Below are positions 22,040 to 34,200 of a stretch of 64,000 nucleotides of DNA, in pieces; position 1 is the stretch's first letter, and each line of letters starts with the position of its first letter. The notes below the pieces were generated by a model. That model worked only from the letters and a program-made list of their open reading frames with translations, did no database searches and was not told the DNA's origin. Position numbers and translations under genes: made by a program. Where the stretch lies: contig QVRM01006579.1 in NCBI GenBank assembly GCA_003439945.1, positions 80,001-144,000 on the forward strand, in the 5' to 3' direction. Origin of the DNA: Dermanyssus gallinae. Lineage: Eukaryota > Arthropoda > Arachnida > Mesostigmata > Dermanyssidae.

Positions 22040-22404
22040 TGTATGATCTTGACGAGAGTATGTAGAGTATCATGGTATCACATCAATATCATATAATGCT
22101 CACCCGGGCAAATTTTGGTTTGCTTGAAAGGTGTTTCATAATGTACATGAAGCGAAGACTTTGCCTGTCAATGCGGGCAAAGAGCCGTTTTGTGTACTTA
22201 ATATCAGGATGTACATCAATTGTTGAGATAATCCGATTGAGGTTGAAGACGCTGCGTACAGACTATTTAAAAGCTTCATTTCGGAATGGGAAAATAAAGT
22301 TGAACAAGTCTGACGAGAAGTTGGAGACCTGGATTTTTTTAGTGCCTCTCACCTCTAGTCTGGTCTTGGATGTGACAATTGCCACGTCTATACCAGATAC
22401 ATAG
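22040..22404 (+). pseudogene. possible retroelement-derived fragment
   Basis: A 110-codon frame from 22,072 with RFVYLISGCTSIVEIIRLRL. This reminds me of the arthropod retroelement-associated pattern R-x-x-x-VYLL-x-G..., but I could not confirm a named domain. It may belong with the RT remnant about 350 bp upstream. Confidence 0.25.
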
Positions 22405-22907
22405 TTCATGGCTATCATCACCTGGTATAATCGAATACGAACTTCTACGAGGAGTACACGATCACGCGTCTACCTGCCTGGCTCTAGCGAAGACACACTG
22501 CCTCTCGCGAATAACATGCCGAGAGCAGCTGACAACGATATAAGTGTCACTGTTATAACATACTCAATATGAGTGAAATAACAATGATGATGAATTTTAG
22601 GCCGTTTTTATTAACTGTATCAAGGTATTTGACGAAGACCCAAGTCACTTACTAGTCAGTGCATTTGAACACGCTAGAGTGGGTGGTTTTCTTCTACAAG
22701 TGTTTTCCACCTTCTTTGCTAAAGACCTCCTTAAAGTGAACGCAAGGGGCGAGGGCACCTTCCAGCTAAGTCGAAACCTGAGAATACCTTAAGGGGGACC
22801 CTCTCAGTTGTCTAGCCTTTTCTCACTCATCGCAGACCCATGTGCTAGAGGAGCTTAGGCGCTCTAGCCATGTGCGGGAGGAGCTTGTAGACAAGCTAAG
22901 CATAAGG

Positions 22908-22960
22908 ACGATTATGTGTACGGATATAATACGGACGATTATATCCGTACACATAATCGT
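22908..22960. repeat. perfect 23-bp inverted repeat
   Basis: The arm 22,908-22,930 (ACGATTATGTGTACGGATAT plus AAT) is repeated exactly as reverse complement at 22,938-22,960, with a 7-bp spacer ACGGACG. The flank 22,841-22,890 also has a CATGTGC..GAGGAGCTT duplication. Confidence 0.95.
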
Positions 22961-23468
22961 CGCTATGTGTACAGATGACATAGTAGTAGCCTGCCGGAAC
23001 CGCGGTGCCATTCGTCGAGTTGACTTGTCAAAGAAACTTACCTTCATCATAAGAGCCGACAAATAAGTTAGCGAAAGGCAGAAGTCATTGCAGAGGGTAA
23101 CAGCAACAGAAAAGACGTATGACGCCAATAATGCGAGCACTTTTGCGGACGGTGTTGATAAATGAAATCGCCAGAAAAATAACAAGTTTTTTTACGGCAT
23201 CTGGGAAGATTACGGTGGAACATCAGAGATGGCGGCAGAGCAAGTGCACAATAACAGAGAAGGCTGACAGATAATCTACCGACAAAAATACAGTAAGGGA
23301 TACAATAGCAACAACGGGAACGGCAATCTACAGACGGAGGGTAGGAGGTCTACCAATATAACAACAGCAGGATAACAGGGGGAAACGGGAAAGCACATTT
23401 GTAGCTATGGCATGCGGTTGAATACCGAGGGGGTAACTGAAGGGGGGGGGGAGAGGGTGGAGTAGAAA

Positions 23469-23654
23469 TTGCAGGAGTCACGAGAGAGGGAGATGGAACA
23501 CGTAAACTCAACCCACAGCAATATAAAAAGATGCGTCGAGGAAAGAGGATTAGAAAAAGTGGGACAAGCTCTAAAAATTGGTTATTTAAATATACGAGGA
23601 CGACAAAAACAAGAAAAACAGAATAATGAGAAACTACCTGAAGACCAGCGGTGA
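23469..23654 (+). pseudogene. possible start of a non-LTR endonuclease domain
   Basis: A 61-codon frame contains LKIGYLNIRGRQKQEK (23,571-23,618), resembling the first strand of APE-type endonucleases (KIxxxNxRGL...K). The domain breaks off after QKQEKQNN and the catalytic Glu segment is not seen. Low confidence because only one motif is present. Confidence 0.3.
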
Positions 23655-24489
23655 CGGAGACAGCCAGACGTCATATACAGGCCACCCAGCAATAACAACC
23701 TATTCCATGAAACCATTAAGAAGCTAGCTTGTTAAAAAGAGAATAATAACCAAATCTAAAAAGTTTGTATCTGATAGAATGTTTTGGGCAATAGACTGAA
23801 GGCTCTGAAAGAGCAAGCAATGGCGTTGTTGTGCTATATAACAATAAGCTCAGAGAGTAGAAGTATTATGCATAGAGGACAACTGCGTTGTGCGCGTAGG
23901 CAATTCTAAATAGAATTGCTCCAGCCACTCGGGAACTGTTCCCGACCTGTTAGATAGTGTATTGCTTGGCTAAAGTTGACCTTAACAAAACAATCGGGCT
24001 TTGCGGGGACCTTAGCTATTTCATCGCGAAATGGGACTACGTTAGAACAGGCGCATTTATCAGCTCGTTAGCGTCTTGCAGTGCATACACTGTTTTTTTA
24101 GGAGTCTCCTCTGAGCACCTTCAATTATGCTTAAGTGCTTGCACAAGTATGGATTCCAGACCGGTAAAAATATGAAAGTTTAGATAGCACAATTGCTTTA
24201 TACAGGCGAATATACACATTTGGGGTCCTTGATAATAAAGCAACGGAATAGCATGTTCACAAGTATAGATTTCGAATGAAATACAAAGGTCCGCAAATAA
24301 ATACTCTGGCCTTCGGTATCAAACGACACCTTCTAGTTGCAATGGCGCTCACAGTACATCATCATGGAGCAGGCCAAAGGCGGCAACGGCTAAACACTAC
24401 GATCAGCTCAACCCGCTTACTGGAGCTGCCGGGTTCTGTATGTCCTCAATCCCTTGAATGTCAAATTCAATGCAACACAAATATAAAAT

Positions 24490-25900
24490 GTTATACTGCA
24501 CAGCGCGTGCCGTGAAACTCAGCAAAACCCGAAAAACTCGTTGATATGCCCAAGAATGCCGGTCTCTCAAACACGATATAATTCAAAAGTATGTCCTGGA
24601 AAAGTCGCCCGGAAATGACCTGTCTGCATACAAATGCCCGTCGGCGTTTTGAAGGGCGGCGTCGGAAGCCAAACCGAATTAAGAGATATAAGCGCAAAAC
24701 AAATTTATCAGAGGGTCCCGGCTTCATGCACACAGGTGGTTACGCTCCGAGACGCATCCAACAGTCTGTCCAGTAACGCCTGAAAGACTAAATAGTTATT
24801 TTCGACACGCACTACTTGACTGACGAATCGAAAGTCAGCCTTTTGGGTGAGATACCGAAAAGAAAAAGAAATCCCTTGACGTCCTACCGTGGCATACCAA
24901 AAAGAAAGCGTCAATTACAAAGTTCCACCTTCATTGATAGCGAGTCGGTTGAATGATTTCTTAATAAGCACCAAGTGCTCATCAGAACAGGAACACGGTT
25001 TTAGGCGAAAGAGATCGACGATGCTGGTTTGCGTTATTCTTCTCAACAGCATTTAAATGGCCTCCAAAGTGAACGAAACTTTTACTTTGCTGTTTTCGTA
25101 GACCTTCAGGCAGTCCTAGATAATAATACTCGAGAAGGAGCGTTATGTGATGTTCCAGCTGTAACACGAGGTTCAATACAGGTTGTGCTATAGGTAGGGT
25201 CTGTAATCCTCGAACACGGGGTAACCTAACACACCCCAATTCATCAGACTACTGGGGTCGTACAAGGCGATAATCTCAGCCCACTATTGTTCTCAAACTT
25301 GATAAGCGTTTTGCCGCATAAAATTTAGCGGCGCCACTCACCAGTGAGTACATTTATACATATATACCGATGACACTGCATTCTACTCGAGGAGTCGATT
25401 TTACTTGCAGCAATCGCTTGCATCACTTCAAACGAATGTCATTCTTAACTCCCTAGTATAAGCATCAACAACTAGTGCGAATACATTTTGCTGCAGAGGT
25501 AAGTTCGCCGAAGGAGTTGAATTTCGAATGATGTCAGTACCAATAAAATTTGTTCAGCACTTCCGTACCTTGGAGTAGCCTTCTCAGTGTGCCTGTTTCA
25601 TTTAATCAGGCATATTGAGGAAAGATCCTGCAAGGACTTCCCGTCATTTCATGGTGTACTATTGTGCAATAAGAACCGCTGCTTACGCAATTGGATATAA
25701 GTTATAGCGAACTTGAAAGTACTCGACTAAATTAAGACAAATTTTCTAAAAGTGCCACTAGTCCACCGTGCTAACCGCAACCGGCTTGTCGATCTGTTTG
25801 TCTCGACACCACTCTTTGCGGAGGAGATAAAACGACGTAGGTCTTACTGAGAACGGAGGCCTTTGACAATCATCTTACTGAGCGAGATTATAAGTTTGCG
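24490..25900 (+). pseudogene. decayed non-LTR reverse transcriptase, lineage 2
   Basis: Clear RT motifs in shifting frames: TTGVVQGDNLSPLLF at 25,245-25,290 (family VxQGDxLSPLLF), YTDDTAFYSRS from 25,363 (catalytic YxDD), then YLGVAFSV at 25,566-25,589 with HIEERS downstream. The stretch upstream (24,490-25,240) is low in recognisable motifs but may be the N-terminal RT part. Stops and frameshifts make it non-functional. Confidence 0.75.
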
Positions 25901-25977
25901 GATGTTAATTAACATTGTTGTGAGACTAGATCGATGACCACTAACTACTGAAAGAGTCCATGTTGTGCCCCACAACC

Positions 25978-26065
25978 GAAATTGCAATGTGGCTCAGCCA
26001 AAGTTGCATTGTGGCTTAGCCGAAATTGCAATGCGATTCGGCCAAGATTGCGGACGTGGGTCACC
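25978..26065. repeat. degenerate ~22-25 bp tandem repeat, about 4 units
   Basis: Successive units of the form TTGCAATGTGGCTCAGCCAA with changes (CATTGTGGCTTAGCCGAA, CAATGCGATTCGGCCAAG). Short and imperfect. Confidence 0.7.
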
Positions 26066-26430
26066 CAAAATTGATGCATTGTGAATTGTGCAGTATACAT
26101 AGGACTTATACCCGATTTAGTGTGTCAAAATTCCATTCATGCTTTGACATGGCAGTGAAGAGCACGGAGTTCGACCTGACGTTCAAGCTAGACATAGTTG
26201 CACATGTTTATGGCCAGTGATCCGACCGAAGTCCTAAAAACACTGGAGTGGCTTCAATCAAATTTCATCCTCAGTGAGACAAATGAGGAGAGTAACGAGA
26301 ACCGTGTCTGCTTTATTGCATTTATTTATACGGATAGGCTCGCTGCACAAAACCCGTTAGAAGAACAGAACAATAGTACAGACAGCACAGTAAGTGATCG
26401 ATGCTGCTTGTCTATCGGATCAACTTGAAA
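26066..26430 (+). other. unassigned short open frames
   Basis: Frame 26,026-26,220 ends MAVKSTEFDLTFKLDIVAHV, vaguely like the start of pogo/Tigger-type helix-turn-helix proteins (xFKLxVI). The overlapping frame 26,198-26,428 shows nothing recognisable. The resemblance is too short to name. Confidence 0.15.
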
Positions 26431-26554
26431 TTCCGGTCTATTGGAAGCTGGACAACATGGACTCTACTTTACCACTGTAGGATTACGTGTTTAATCAACC
26501 GAGCCACGAGGTCCGACGACGCATGATTCGCGTCAATGCCATTACGACGATAGC

Positions 26555-27020
26555 TTCGACAACGTCAAACAACAGAAACAACAAGTGGCAAAAGCAAACA
26601 ACAACAGAATTAAAAACAACAGTAGCAACGACGACAACAACAACAACAACAACAACAACAAATCATAAGAGCGAATGACAACAACAGCAGACAGCAATAG
26701 CAGCAACAACAAACAAGAGCAACTAAAACAGCAGACAACACCAAACAACAACACACAACACAACGGCGACCAACAACAATAGCAAACAGCGACGACATCA
26801 ACAATAACAACAACACCAAACAATTATGACAGCAACAATAACAACAACGCCAAACAACAGCAATAACACCACAAAAACAATAACAATAATAAAAACAATA
26901 AAAACAAAATATAACAGCAACGGCAAACAACAAACAGCAACATCAAACAACAAAGAAACAACAACACTTCAAGCCACAAAAAAACAATGGCAAACAACAA
27001 CAACGACAACAACAAAAACA
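26555..27020. repeat. long CAA/AAC-rich low-complexity block
   Basis: About 470 bp composed almost wholly of A and C with CAA, CAG and CGA trinucleotides and few T. All long frames across it are homopolymeric and are not annotated. Confidence 0.9.
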
Positions 27021-27113
27021 CTACGAAGAAGCGGACAGCGGCACGGTGAGACTTTCTCGGAGCCTACCTTTTGTACAGCAGCAATCGTTCGTAGTAGAGA
27101 AGTAGTGGTGTAG

Positions 27114-27900
27114 ATGTCAACATGCCGATCGAGGCATTCGCTGCGATCGACTCGAAGAGCCGATTCGCATCGAGTCTATTCTCAGCTTCGTGCGGCTAGT
27201 ACAGACGACTCACTAATACTACTATTACTACTACTAGTACTACTAGTCCTACTATTATACAAGTACTTCTACTACGGATGCTCAGACTCCGAGTGCACGC
27301 TCGACAGAGCGAACCGAGACGGTATATACAAAGGGTAGGTTCCAGGTCGATTTCTATGAGGACGAACTGCGCCGAATTCCTTGCAGCTCACAGCGGGCCG
27401 CGCGGCTGTATTTCGATTGTTGTTGCTGTTCCTGTTGCCTTCCCTGCGCCTCCTGTCTCTCGCTGTTTCTCGCAGGGTCTACCTGCAACTGTTTCATCGA
27501 TGCCGCTGCCACATCCCGCCCCCCCCCCCCCCGCTCCCCACTTCCTCCTGTCCGTCGGCGTTGCTACACTCGGCTGGCACGGCGAGGTCTGCGACGACAC
27601 GCGTCCTTCTTGCAGAGGTTGAGTCAGGCTATTCGAGCGATACTAGTAGGCTGCGATACACAGCCGCCCACACCAGCGCGGGCCCGGCTTTCCGCCGCAG
27701 AGGAACACGACTGGAGATCGAACGTTTGTCTAGTCTCGAGGAGCGGGACAGGCGCAAACCTTTACGTTCCAGTTTCCCTGTGGGAAACCTCTCAAGAAGT
27801 TGGCTTCCCCCTCTTCCTCTCCACGGCCCTGCCTTATGGCCTTTTGCCGCTGGATGACTATGGAAGCGGCTGTAGCGTGTGTGACAACTGCAACTAGCCT
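27114..27900 (+). other. GC-rich block with overlapping open frames
   Basis: Composition jumps in GC. Three overlapping plus-strand frames exist, the longest 27,381-27,857 (158 codons), with a hydrophobic Leu-rich N-terminal stretch (LLLLFLLPSLRLLSLAVSRR), a Pro run over a poly-C tract at about 27,519-27,532, and a polar tail. No domain is recognised. It could be a CpG-rich promoter or first exon of a gene whose other exons I cannot see, or non-coding. Confidence 0.2.
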
Positions 27901-28104
27901 TGTCCTCTTCTGTTGTTATCTTTGCTGTTCGTGTTGTTGTCGTTGTTGTTGTTGGTGTTGCTAATTCCCTTTATGCGTCCTCGGTTGACTATCTATAGAG
28001 ACTCGACTGCAACTGTCTAGAGCTTAGGGGAATCGAAGCAACAAACAATTCCTCCTGCCGGCATAGTACATTGCATTATGCACATACATATATATACATG
28101 GTCT

Positions 28105-28390
28105 ATCATACAACAATGTGTACTTACTTTAAGGTTTGGTAGAATTCGGCAAGAAAATAATTTGTTTCCAATAGAAAGGAATTGTCTTGTTTAGGAGTGA
28201 GGACAAAATTGATAAAAGTAGCTATTCTGCCTCTTTTTGACCTACATAGTTGTGTCTTGGTACCTGCTACGAATTCTACGTTTGCGGAAGAACCAGTCAA
28301 CGCACGACAGAACCGATCATGTCAGAAAGCTATGCATAATCTGAATAACACGTGGCGCAAGCTAGCCAAAGGCAAACAGCGGGATTAAAA
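28105..28390 (+). mobile_element. DNA transposon-like repeat, family B, copy 2
   Basis: Opposite-orientation relative of 12,700-13,011. Shared blocks include TCGGCAAGAAAATAAT, CTTGTTTAGGAGTGAGGA, TCTACGTTTGCGGAAGAACC-type and GATCAT. The short words TTTCCAATAGAA and GGAGTGAG are also found in the arms of family A, so A and B may be distantly related. TA-rich sequence (28,084-28,096) lies at its left. Confidence 0.65.
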
Positions 28391-28699
28391 TATTGCTATG
28401 AGTTTAGAAAAAATGCATTTCTCAAAACGGTGACAGCGTTCTCAACAAAAGTGCGTGAACAGAACAGCGAGCCGCGACTAACTATCGTCACCGTCTCTCA
28501 GTTTAGCATTAAGTGCAAAGAAGCAAACGACACTCTGATCGCCCGTAGGGAGGTTCGGAGTGTCCATATAATTCCGATGCAACATGTGCATTGCCGTACG
28601 GTTTATCAAAACGTATATTTGTACAAAGGAAAACTGAAGAATACTGAAGCCGTTGTAAAGGCAATATATCGAAAGGCAACCGTTTGTTAGGATTGAAAT

Positions 28700-29290
28700 T
28701 CACGCCCAAGAAGCGGACGGAGGGGAGGCGGCCGGAGGGGAGGCGGCCGGAGGCGAGCCGAAGAAACACGTGACCCCCGTCGAAAAACCCAATGTTGGCG
28801 TCCAGCAAGTGGCCGCAGACGGGACTAAGATCTGTCAACGACAAACCCCGCCGAGATACAAAACCATACAAGAATGGACACACGTATCTGTGCACAACGC
28901 CCCCAAAGTGACCAAGATCGAACACAAGAACACCCGCTACCCCCCTTTCGAAGGGCGTTGGTATAACAAGCCAACCGCGGCAAGCCACGAACTACGCCAG
29001 TACACCCGGCTGCCACATTAGCCGAAATTATACGATATGGTGGCTTAGTAGGTCGCCAGCAGACACACTGATAATCATATAGTGGAACTGCGAAGGTTCT
29101 GACCATTCGTTAGGTCGTATGCCTACCTTAGCGCTGAACGGGATGGACGTTCTAGTGCTCACGAAGACGTGGTGTTTGACACCTCTACAGTGCAAAGATA
29201 CCACGCAGCCCACTGTCTCGCTATTTGATCCAGCTCCTTGGGGCGTTCCACTAGAGGTGTGTCAGTATCTTATGGTATAAGTATTTTATC
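28700..29290 (+). pseudogene. non-LTR retrotransposon endonuclease remnant
   Basis: From 29,083 a frame reads WNCEGSDHSLGRMPTLALNG followed by MDVLVLTKTWC, matching the APE-like endonuclease start (WNxxGL...I/MDVLxLTETW); the catalytic Glu of TETW is Lys here. PAPWG follows. A stop-free stretch 28,704-29,020 upstream with Gly/Glu/Arg repeats (GGEAAGGE) ends 63 bp before and may be the end of an ORF1-like protein. Confidence 0.6.
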
Positions 29291-29664
29291 GTTAGCGGAC
29301 AATAACCTATGAAGTCGTCATAATCCTTAACATCGTCTAGTCTTGACATCGTGCACCGTGGTTCTAATGACTCAGCATTCCATAAGAGACATTCTGATCG
29401 CGGGTCCGGCACATGCTTATTAGTGTTGCTGTATGCCGTGTTAGTGTCGCATCACTCAGTTTGGTGTGCTTGACATCGCACGCTCCTCATTAGGCCGGCT
29501 TCGTTTCCCGCCGCCTCTGGAGGTGCGTTTAGTTGCGCCGTAGATTCGGTAAAGCTTGAGCTGGCCGCGGAAGTGTAAGTGAAGGCGGGTGCCGGCGAGC
29601 CAAACATTCTGGATCTAATAGATCACCAAATTTGTCAGCGTTCACTTTCCCATAAAAGCAGTTG

Positions 29665-29665
<1 letters not shown>
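29291..29665. other. intergenic, nothing recognised
   Basis: No gene or repeat family identified. Confidence 0.4.
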
Positions 29666-29726
<61 letters not shown>

Positions 29727-29733
29727 TATATAA
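29666..29733. repeat. (TA)n microsatellite
   Basis: A TA run of over 30 units. Confidence 0.97.
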
Positions 29734-30934
29734 TTTAACCCAGCCAATTTTGCTAGTTTCCCACCAGCCTCTGTACCTGCAACCTCCACGTCACGCAATC
29801 TTTTAGCGCATCAGATGTATGTGACAGCTGTAGCCGGCTGGCAAACAGTGTTTTCGTTCTCGGTCGTTCAGATACGTCGCGCCCTTCTACGGCTGTCAAA
29901 TCTGTCATGCCTTCATGTTAGTGCCTGTTGCGTAGGGCTGCACTTTCCTCTATTCGGTGTGCGCACAGCACTGTGTTGCGCCGGTAGAGGCGACGCGGTG
30001 CTACATACAGCAACTGCTGACACGAGGGGCGCATGTATACTTTATTCCTCACTATTCTGAAGAGGCTGTTGTGCTGACTGTGGGACTGATTAGTCATGTT
30101 GTCACTCGATTTCACAAGGCTATTCGTGCCAATAATATGTTTTACAATATCATCGATTTGTTTCCCTAAATCCCTAAGTAGGTGTCGCAGTTGCAGGGCG
30201 GTTTTACCCTCGTATTTTTGGCGACAATACGTAAAACTCCTTTCTAAGGGCGTACAGGGGGTCGAAATGTTACAGGAACTTGGAGGGCGCCATGAGCGTG
30301 CACTGGCTTGCTGCATCCTTTACAGATTGTGCGGTCACTGATGTGCTAAAATTGGTCTCTACAGGTCGCACAGAGAGGCATAGGATTGCTATCGATATCT
30401 CCGCATAGGAGAAGTAGTAATATATATATATATATATATATATATGCTAAGGGCCGCAGAAGTTCTACTTTCGAGAGTCGGAATCGAGGTAGGTGTGTGC
30501 AAACACTCACCGCACATTCCAGGCCGACCCTCGTGCTTGCTTGGCGTCTATAGGGGTTGACGAGTCTAATCACCAAGTGTCAACGGATTGTTCTCACACA
30601 GTTTTGTCTCACGACGCATATTATTGCAGGAGTGCACAGTAACTTCGGCCATCTGGGTGTGTGCTTGTTGTTCATCACTTGGTTCCGTTGGCAAATTAAG
30701 TCATCATTTGCAGTAACTACTTTAACATAGCTAGACTTTTGATCACCGCAGGTAAATTAATTTCGACTAACCACAACGGTAGACGTTTTAATTTAAAGGA
30801 AAGACGGCCGTTTCCATCAGTGCCAAACCACTGCACACAGCGTTGGGGTTTTCAACTAATGCAGCCGCCTTTTAATCATCCGATATTGCCATCAGATCCA
30901 ATACGAATTGCATCAAAGGGGTTTCATCTGATGC
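29734..30934. other. intergenic with a short (TA)n tract
   Basis: A (TA)n run at 30,421-30,445. Open frames on both strands at 29,815-30,341 (up to 132 codons, minus strand 29,918-30,316) overlap each other and lack recognisable domains. Confidence 0.4.
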
Positions 30935-31015
30935 AGGCACCTTAGAAACATCACCATAGGACATCTTAGAAACATCACCATAACTTACAGGCACCTTAGA
31001 AACATCACCATAACT
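30935..31015. repeat. tandem repeat, about three units
   Basis: The unit CTTAGAAACATCACCATA occurs three times with variable linkers (GGACAT, ACTTACAGGCAC). Confidence 0.85.
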
Positions 31016-32214
31016 ACTCACCAGCTCACAGGACACACACCAGTACATCAACGAGTTTATGGAAATGAGAGGCACAAGAACACTAGCTGTCCGAGAGCTA
31101 GCCAACCACCTAAATTGCCTACATTTAGCGGAGCTCCACATACACAATGCAAACTATCCAAGAGCAGACGGTGAACTGCGCCTTTAGTGATTCTCTTTCT
31201 GCACATGAGCTGCATACATATAAATTGAGACCTAACGGTTTGCACCATAACCGATTGAAATTTGACCTATATTGACACTTGTGTGGATTCTGAACGTAGC
31301 AATTTAGTGGCCTTCGCTGCAAGGGTATTCAAAGACTGTCGTTACACCTGAGATCGCAGCACACAGCATGCGTTTTTTCCAACCTTCTATGTTTTGCTAC
31401 GTTCCTAGCCGTATGAATGTAGTCACAGTCCTTTAAGATGCCCGCGCGTAGAGCGAAAGCAGTATGGAAGAGAACGTCGCAATTATCCGACGTCTAACTA
31501 AGTTTTCGGGGACACCCACAACTAGCAAGTGAATTGTGTACAGGTTAATTAATCTAGGTATTGCCCGCCCGTCATTGTCCTTATTACCATAATCATTGTT
31601 ACACGGAAGAACTGGAGTTTGTGGGGGTTGTTGATCAGAGCTGTGCATGCACGGTCTGCACTTGATATGTACCTCTACACTCAACTCACTTGAGATCTTG
31701 AATAGAGGTAACCTTATATTGCACTGTAATTACTACTAACACAACGAACAATTTCTCAGTATCTGTATATTATATAAGTCTCGACATCACTATATCCCAA
31801 CAGCCTCCAATGAGATTTGATGCACGCTTATCTAATAACTTCAATTTCTTGCTACGTTTTCTTTCTCGTTGAAATGACAGGAAACAGAAGCCAAGAGCCC
31901 ACCGTTTTATATTACAATAGAAAATATTATGACGGGTATACTCTGAGTTCAATAGATAGACGGCGATGATGAGACAAGCACTTTACAAAAATCTCTATCG
32001 TATGACTTTTAACTGTGTAGGCGCAGATGTCAACACCCTCTCCTAATGGCTTGAAAGAGCAACTCTCTTCGCGCCTGTAAACGTACTTGTGCTTTGCAGC
32101 CATAATTCGTGCAACACTTCCAGCGTAAGGCAGTTGCTCCATGACGCCGTGAATTCAGAGGAATAGGTTCTTTCTCGACCCAGAACGAGCCATTGAGCAC
32201 ATATAAGCATAAAC
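31016..32214. other. intergenic, nothing secure
   Basis: Short open frames only. A minus-strand frame at 32,030-32,236 has a Trp-Cys/Cys pattern that I considered and rejected as a zinc finger. Confidence 0.4.
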
Positions 32215-32345
32215 AAAAAATCATATTTATTGTCACGTAGAAAGGTGTGTGGTGCAGTTACCGTGGTCGCACATTTAATGTTTTTAATATACGTACTTCT
32301 GTAAGACAAAAGAAACGTTGTTTTTTGTTAAATAAGCGAGCGCTA
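32215..32345 (+). repeat. dispersed repeat pair, copy 2
   Basis: Same block order as 20,285-20,425 (TTTATTGT, GGTGTGTGGT, TACGTACTTCTGTAAGACAA, CGCTATTTGG), same orientation and more diverged in the middle. Confidence 0.65.
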
Positions 32346-32741
32346 TTTGGCACATATTGATGTAATCTTGCTCATATTGTATCGATGCTATTAACAACAG
32401 CAGAGCAGCACTACACGTCTGGTCAGAGTAGCGAGAACACGTAGGACAGGAGAACTCCAAGACCTTATCTTGTCACACATGCTATTTGTGCAGCTCCGTT
32501 GAATGATCAGCCGTCGACGTTCACAACAGCAGAAACAGCCGGCCGCAGCAGCAGCAACCGTGGGGCTTTGGGCTTGCAGCCTTTTGTCGGGGCAGCATAT
32601 AGAGTTAGTTGCCTTCTCGACAATACCGCAACAACGGCCAGGTATCAGGGGGTTTACGACATGGCCCGCTTCTCCGCCTGGATGTAGCTAGGTGCTTTCG
32701 CGGTACCATTACGATTCTAGAAGGTAGTCGTCATCAACGGC

Positions 32742-32842
32742 AGCAGCAGCAGCAGCGACGACGACGACAACAACAACGACAACAACAACAACAACAAAAA
32801 TAACAACAACAACAATAACCACAACAACAACAGCAGCAGCAA
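32742..32842. repeat. CAG/CGA/CAA trinucleotide tract
   Basis: CAG and GAC units pass into CAA units and back to CAG. It is surrounded by short plus-strand frames (32,499-33,048) without recognised domains. Confidence 0.92.
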
Positions 32843-33499
32843 TGGCAATAGCAGTGGTAAAAGCACCCGCGGCTCTCTTTCCTTTTTCTGCGATAGCAGG
32901 CGGACAACCGCAGAGGCTTGTTGCCCGCGATGATGGTACGACAGTTATAAACTTCTTCGCGTCGCGTTCATCCGACACAGTCAACCGCAGACGGCCGTTC
33001 GAAGCGGGCCACTGCAGCTCCCTTCTGTCTTATACAGGCGGCAAATGACATGTCGACGTTTTGCGCTCGTCGACACGACGATACGTCTCGCCTTTCTCAT
33101 TATAGTATAGATAATTATCTATCATCATAGTAGTTTTGGTGATGGTGACGTTAGCTTTGGTGCCGTTGCTCTTCTAGTCGCCGTCCTATCATCGTATAGC
33201 TGCACCCTCTGACAGTGCCAACAGATCGATGTGGCACAAAACATGTGTTAACTGCTTTTCTGAAGCCACCACAGAATTCCGCATAGAATTAAGTGCGAGC
33301 GAGCAAAACGTAGCTGTTTAGAAACATAGCCACCACATAAACGAGATCGTTGCATACGCACGCAATTGTTTGTTGTACGGATGACAGGACGCGGCGAGTG
33401 CAGTCCGTTCGCCGAACATTGGCGGCGGTGGCGTTGTGCTGGCGAGTGCGCATCATTGACACAAATAACGAAGATAAATTGACACTTCGCCGCCACTAC

Positions 33500-34200
33500 T
33501 AGCCACAGCTTGCAGGCGAGAAGCTGCTGACGAAGAGATCAGCTAGTTCTAGGAGGTAGGCGGGGGCGGGGGGGGGGGAGGGATGTACTGGGGTTAGGTA
33601 GGTAGGGAAGAACAGAGCTAGCTGAAAAGCCACCAAGAAGCAAGGCCAGCGCAGCTCCTGCCTCCACCATTGGCTCGCCATGAGCGTGGACAGCTCGAAG
33701 AAAGCACGGCGAGTCCCGCAACAGAGCCGTGGTGTGGTGCGGGACGACAACGAGCACACACTCGCAACACGCTTCGAGTAGTCCCAACAGGACAGTTCGC
33801 GGACGATGACCCGTGTCGAGGGCCCGCCCCAGGCAAAATGAACGAGGAGGCTGGCCGTCACAGAAGTCACCCTTCGTCGGCCAGCACGAAGAGCAAAAGC
33901 CAGAAGTGCAAAGGAAGAGAAGACGGAAAAGCGGATGAGGACGGGCGGAGGGAGAAGGGAGAAGGGAAAAGGGAGAAGAGCTGTTATCGCGTTTTATGAT
34001 GATGTAGTCAGGTTTGCCCCGGCCAGGTTGCGGTCGTACAGAATGGCGCGCACAGGACCAGATCCGCCGACAGAGAGGCGCGGAGAAAAACACACACAGA
34101 GACACACCTATGTGGTGGCCTCGCATAGGTGCCTCGCAAAATCGTCGTCGTCGTCGTCGTCGACACGTCTGTGATAGTTGCTACGAAAGAAAAAACAACG
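33500..34200. other. GC-rich block with long overlapping frames
   Basis: The minus strand carries a 195-codon frame (34,126-33,539) and a 123-codon one. The plus strand has a 109-codon Lys/Glu/Arg-rich frame (33,670-33,999). A poly-G stretch lies near 33,565 and a GTC run at 34,142-34,164. No domain is recognised in any frame; GC-rich DNA gives long chance frames. Confidence 0.2.

Noticed and set aside
26542..27113. Cys/Leu-rich minus-strand and Thr/Asn-rich plus-strand frames
   Set aside because: The block is almost pure A/C low-complexity sequence.
32000..32236. Possible FLYWCH-like zinc finger (WKCCTNYGCKA) on the minus strand
   Set aside because: The expected His-x-His end is not in frame, a stop interrupts the segment, and only one short Cys motif is present.
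33539..34126. 195-codon minus-strand frame
   Set aside because: It lies in GC-rich DNA with a poly-G run, overlaps equally long frames on both strands and has no domain.
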